64,000 bases of DNA from Martelella lutilitoris (GTDB taxonomy: Bacteria > Pseudomonadota > Alphaproteobacteria > Rhizobiales > Rhizobiaceae), in assembly GCF_016598595.1 (NCBI RefSeq), contig NZ_CP066786.1:3495501-3559500 (forward strand), given 5' to 3'. Shown piece after piece: positions 61,883 to 64,000 of the stretch. Below the pieces are notes generated by a model, which was not told the origin of the DNA, did not search any database, and saw nothing but the letters and a program-made list of their open reading frames with translations. A program made the position numbers and the translations under genes. The first letter of the stretch is position 1, and each line of letters begins with the position of its first letter.

Positions 61883-62950
61883 CTAGACGCGATCTCCGTC
61901 CCGATCAAAGAAGTGGAGACGGTCGGGCGGAAGCGACACCGTGATCTCGCCATCGAACTGAAGCGCGGCCCGGTCCTGGGTGAACATCTTGAGATCCTGA
62001 CCTCCGACATCGAGATGCACAATGATGCCGAAACCGGTCGGCTCGATGAGTTGGGTTTCGGCGGTGACAGCAGCGCTTTCCGCCGAACGCGCGACATGTT
62101 CCGGGCGGATGCCAAGCGTCATGGCGCTGCCATCCTCCATGCCGGGGCGCACCGGGAGCGCCACCTCGACGCCGCGATCGAGCGCCAGCACCGGCCCGTT
62201 CTCCTTCAGCCTCAGTTGACCCTCAAGAAAGTTCATGCCGGGCGAGCCGATGAAACCCGCGACAAAGCGGTTGACGGGGCGGTCGTAGAGATCGAGCGGG
62301 CTTCCCACCTGCTGGACGACGCCGCCATTCATGGCGACGATCCGGTCGGCAAGCGTCATCGCCTCAATCTGGTCGTGGGTCACGTAGATCGAGGTGGCGC
62401 CGATATTCTTGTGGAGCTGCTTGATTTCGGCGCGCATCTGCTCGCGCAGGCGCGCGTCCAGATTCGACAGCGGCTCGTCGAACAGGAAGGCCTTCGGCTC
62501 GCGCACGATGGCGCGCCCCATGGCGACGCGCTGGCGCTGGCCGCCGGACAGCGCGCGCGGGCGGCGTTCGAGAAGCGGATCGAGGCCGAGGGTCGTCGCC
62601 GCCCTGCCGACAACGGACTTGATAGTTTTGCGCGGCGTTCTGCGCAGGCGCAGGCTGTAGCTCATATTGTCGGCGACGCTCATATGCGGGTAAAGCGCGT
62701 AGGACTGGAACACCATGGCGATATCGCGATCCTTGGGCGCCAGATCGTTGACCCGCCTGCCGGCAATGGCGATATCGCCGCCGGTAATCTCCTCAAGTCC
62801 GGCAATCATGCGCAACAGCGTCGATTTACCACAACCGGAAGGGCCGACAAGAACGACGAATTCGCCATCCTCGATGTTGAGGTCGACGCCGTGGAGCACC
62901 GGGGTTCTGCCATAGCTCTTGCGCACGTCCGATATATCGATGGAAGCCAT
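61883..62950 (-). CDS. ABC sugar importer ATP-binding protein, UgpC/MalK type
   Basis: The 355-aa ATPase has Walker A GPSGCGKST, the Q-loop MVFQSYALYPH, the signature LSGGQRQRVAMGRAI, Walker B FLFDEPLSNLD and a C-terminal TOBE domain with GIRPEHVA. It is the last gene of another CUT1 importer whose permeases follow upstream at 62964 and 63802. Confidence 0.92.
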   Translation of the reverse strand: MASIDISDVRKSYGRTPVLHGVDLNIEDGEFVVLVGPSGCGKSTLLRMIAGLEEITGGDIAIAGRRVNDLAPKDRDIAMVFQSYALYPHMSVADNMSYSLRLRRTPRKTIKSVVGRAATTLGLDPLLERRPRALSGGQRQRVAMGRAIVREPKAFLFDEPLSNLDARLREQMRAEIKQLHKNIGATSIYVTHDQIEAMTLADRIVAMNGGVVQQVGSPLDLYDRPVNRFVAGFIGSPGMNFLEGQLRLKENGPVLALDRGVEVALPVRPGMEDGSAMTLGIRPEHVARSAESAAVTAETQLIEPTGFGIIVHLDVGGQDLKMFTQDRAALQFDGEITVSLPPDRLHFFDRDGDRV

Positions 62951-62963
62951 TTTGGAAGTCCTT

Positions 62964-63797
62964 TCAGCCTTTGACGGCGCCTGCGGTCAGGCCTTTGACG
63001 AGATAGCGCTGGATTGCCAGGAAGAAGATGCAGGCGGGTATGAGGGCGAGCACGCCGGCGGCCATCATCTGACCGAAGTCGACGGAGAACTTGGACACGA
63101 AGGTGAGCAGGCCGACCGGAAAGGTCGCCGCGCTGTTGCCCGAAATCAGCATCAGGGCAAACAGAAGCTCGCTCCAGGCCGCGGTGAAGACGAAGCCGAG
63201 CGTGGCGGCGATGCCCGGCAGGGTGAGCGGCAGGATGATCTGGCGAAACGCCTTGAACCGCGTGGCCCCGTCGATCATCGCCGCTTCCTCGAGGTCCTTC
63301 GGAATGCCGTCGAAGAAGGATTGCATCAGGAAGGTGGCGAAGGGCACGTTGAAGGCGGTATAGACGATGATCAGGCCCGCCAGCGTGTCGGTCAGCCCGA
63401 GCGGCGACAGAAGCTTGAAGATCGGCGCCACCAGCATGACCAGCGGAAACATCTGGGTGATCAGCAACAACGCCACGATCCAGTATTTGGTCTTGAAGGC
63501 AAAGCGCGACAGCGCATAGCCGGCGAGCGAGGCAACGATGGTGACGGCGATGGCGGTGGAGCCGGAAACGATGACGCTGTTTCTGAAGAACAGCGGGAAA
63601 TCGGAATGACGCAGCACGAAGTCGAAATGTTCGAACGTCATGCGCGACGGCCACATCCGGACCCCTTCGCTGTAGAGCAGCCTGTTGGGCGTTACCGCCA
63701 CTTTCAACAGCCAGTAGAGCGGGAACAGCGCAAAGGCGACATAGGCGAGGATTGCGAGGCGGTGGGCTGCCGTGAGGGCTATTCTTTTCGGTCGCAT
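62964..63797 (-). CDS. ABC sugar importer permease, MalG type
   Basis: The 277-aa inner-membrane permease has the EAA-loop EEAAMIDGATRFKAFRQIILP and about six helices. It lies 13 bases before the ATPase gene and 4 bases after the partner permease, so all three form one operon. Confidence 0.92.
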   Translation of the reverse strand: MRPKRIALTAAHRLAILAYVAFALFPLYWLLKVAVTPNRLLYSEGVRMWPSRMTFEHFDFVLRHSDFPLFFRNSVIVSGSTAIAVTIVASLAGYALSRFAFKTKYWIVALLLITQMFPLVMLVAPIFKLLSPLGLTDTLAGLIIVYTAFNVPFATFLMQSFFDGIPKDLEEAAMIDGATRFKAFRQIILPLTLPGIAATLGFVFTAAWSELLFALMLISGNSAATFPVGLLTFVSKFSVDFGQMMAAGVLALIPACIFFLAIQRYLVKGLTAGAVKG

Positions 63798-63801
63798 CGT
63801 C

Positions 63802-64000
63802 TCAGCCCTTGTTCAGCAATGTCTGGCGCAAAAGGATGATCAGCAGGGCATAGGCCAGAAGCAGCACCAGCAGCACGAGCGCAATCGCCGAGGCATAGCC
63901 GAAATCGAGCTTGCGGAAGGCCTGGGTGAAGATGTAGCTCGCCACGATCTGGGTGCGGTTTGCCGGCCCGCCGGAGGTCATCACCACGATGAGATCGGCG
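63802..64000 (-). CDS. ABC sugar importer permease, MalF type, partial
   Basis: Only the C-terminal 65 or so residues lie in the window; the gene continues past position 64000. The visible part (VVMTSGGPANRTQIVASYIF and ALVLLVLLLAYALLIILL) is typical of the last two helices of MalF-type permeases. Partial because of the window edge, not broken. Confidence 0.85.
   Translation of the reverse strand, partial: ADLIVVMTSGGPANRTQIVASYIFTQAFRKLDFGYASAIALVLLVLLLAYALLIILLRQTLLNKG

Noticed and set aside
1..64000. CRISPR arrays, insertion sequences, prophage genes or rRNA
   Set aside because: No evenly spaced short repeats, transposase, integrase, phage structural gene or rRNA sequence was seen anywhere in the window.

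Overview
The window is chromosomal DNA of an alphaproteobacterium of the order Hyphomicrobiales (Rhizobiales). The evidence is high GC content with strong third-position GC, a gcrA cell-cycle regulator with GANTC sites upstream, the block gcrA / argD-argF-hslO, many ABC sugar and peptide importers with LysR, GntR, LacI, AraC and IclR regulators, and rhizobial-type intergenic palindromes. The species cannot be named from the sequence alone. I see no phage, insertion sequence, CRISPR array or rRNA. One tRNA gene, tRNA-Leu(CAA), is present.

Layout. 1-589: no long gene; a terminator-like hairpin and a possible 25-codon ORF. 590-10758: the Mrp/ApbC Fe-S carrier, an amino-sugar operon (nagA, SIS deaminase/isomerase, GntR) on the minus strand, then a LysR gene followed by a five-gene peptide-type ABC importer. 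10828-13336: an SDR dehydrogenase, and a LysR regulator divergent from an NAD(P)-binding reductase. 13407-17319: lysS, gltX and a TerC membrane protein. 17587-21071: an EmrAB-type efflux pair with a TetR gene. 21192-25976: hslO, argF, argD, gcrA and a GNAT acetyltransferase. 26101-28674: an ornithine/lysine decarboxylase behind a leader of several hundred nucleotides, plus a LysR gene. 28751-30450: a DUF1007 protein with a His-rich NicO-type nickel/cobalt exporter. 30456-34457: ubiV, ubiU and ubiT divergent from ubiD, the oxygen-independent ubiquinone module. 34476-38293: a sulfate ABC transporter. 38294-39444: repeats and a small zinc-ribbon membrane ORF.

39445-52691 is the most distinctive accessory region. 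An ABC sugar importer has a sulfatase gene embedded in it. It is divergent from a ROK kinase, a SIS isomerase, a GH38 alpha-mannosidase, a DHDPS-family lyase/aldolase and a LacI repressor. Two LacI-type palindromes lie in the shared promoter region. I read this as a self-contained route for import and cytoplasmic breakdown of a sulfated mannose-containing glycoside; the substrate is inferred, not shown.

52776-59141 holds an IclR regulator, a tripartite tricarboxylate transporter (tctC-tctB-tctA) and two more DHDPS-family enzymes, with three CGGAAC-type boxes upstream of tctC. 59340-64000 holds tRNA-Leu, a DedA/YqaA-like membrane protein, dsbB, a His-rich cation diffusion facilitator and the 3' part of another ABC sugar importer, which runs off the right edge.

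Most long antisense ORFs are GC-driven shadows of these genes and are not annotated.
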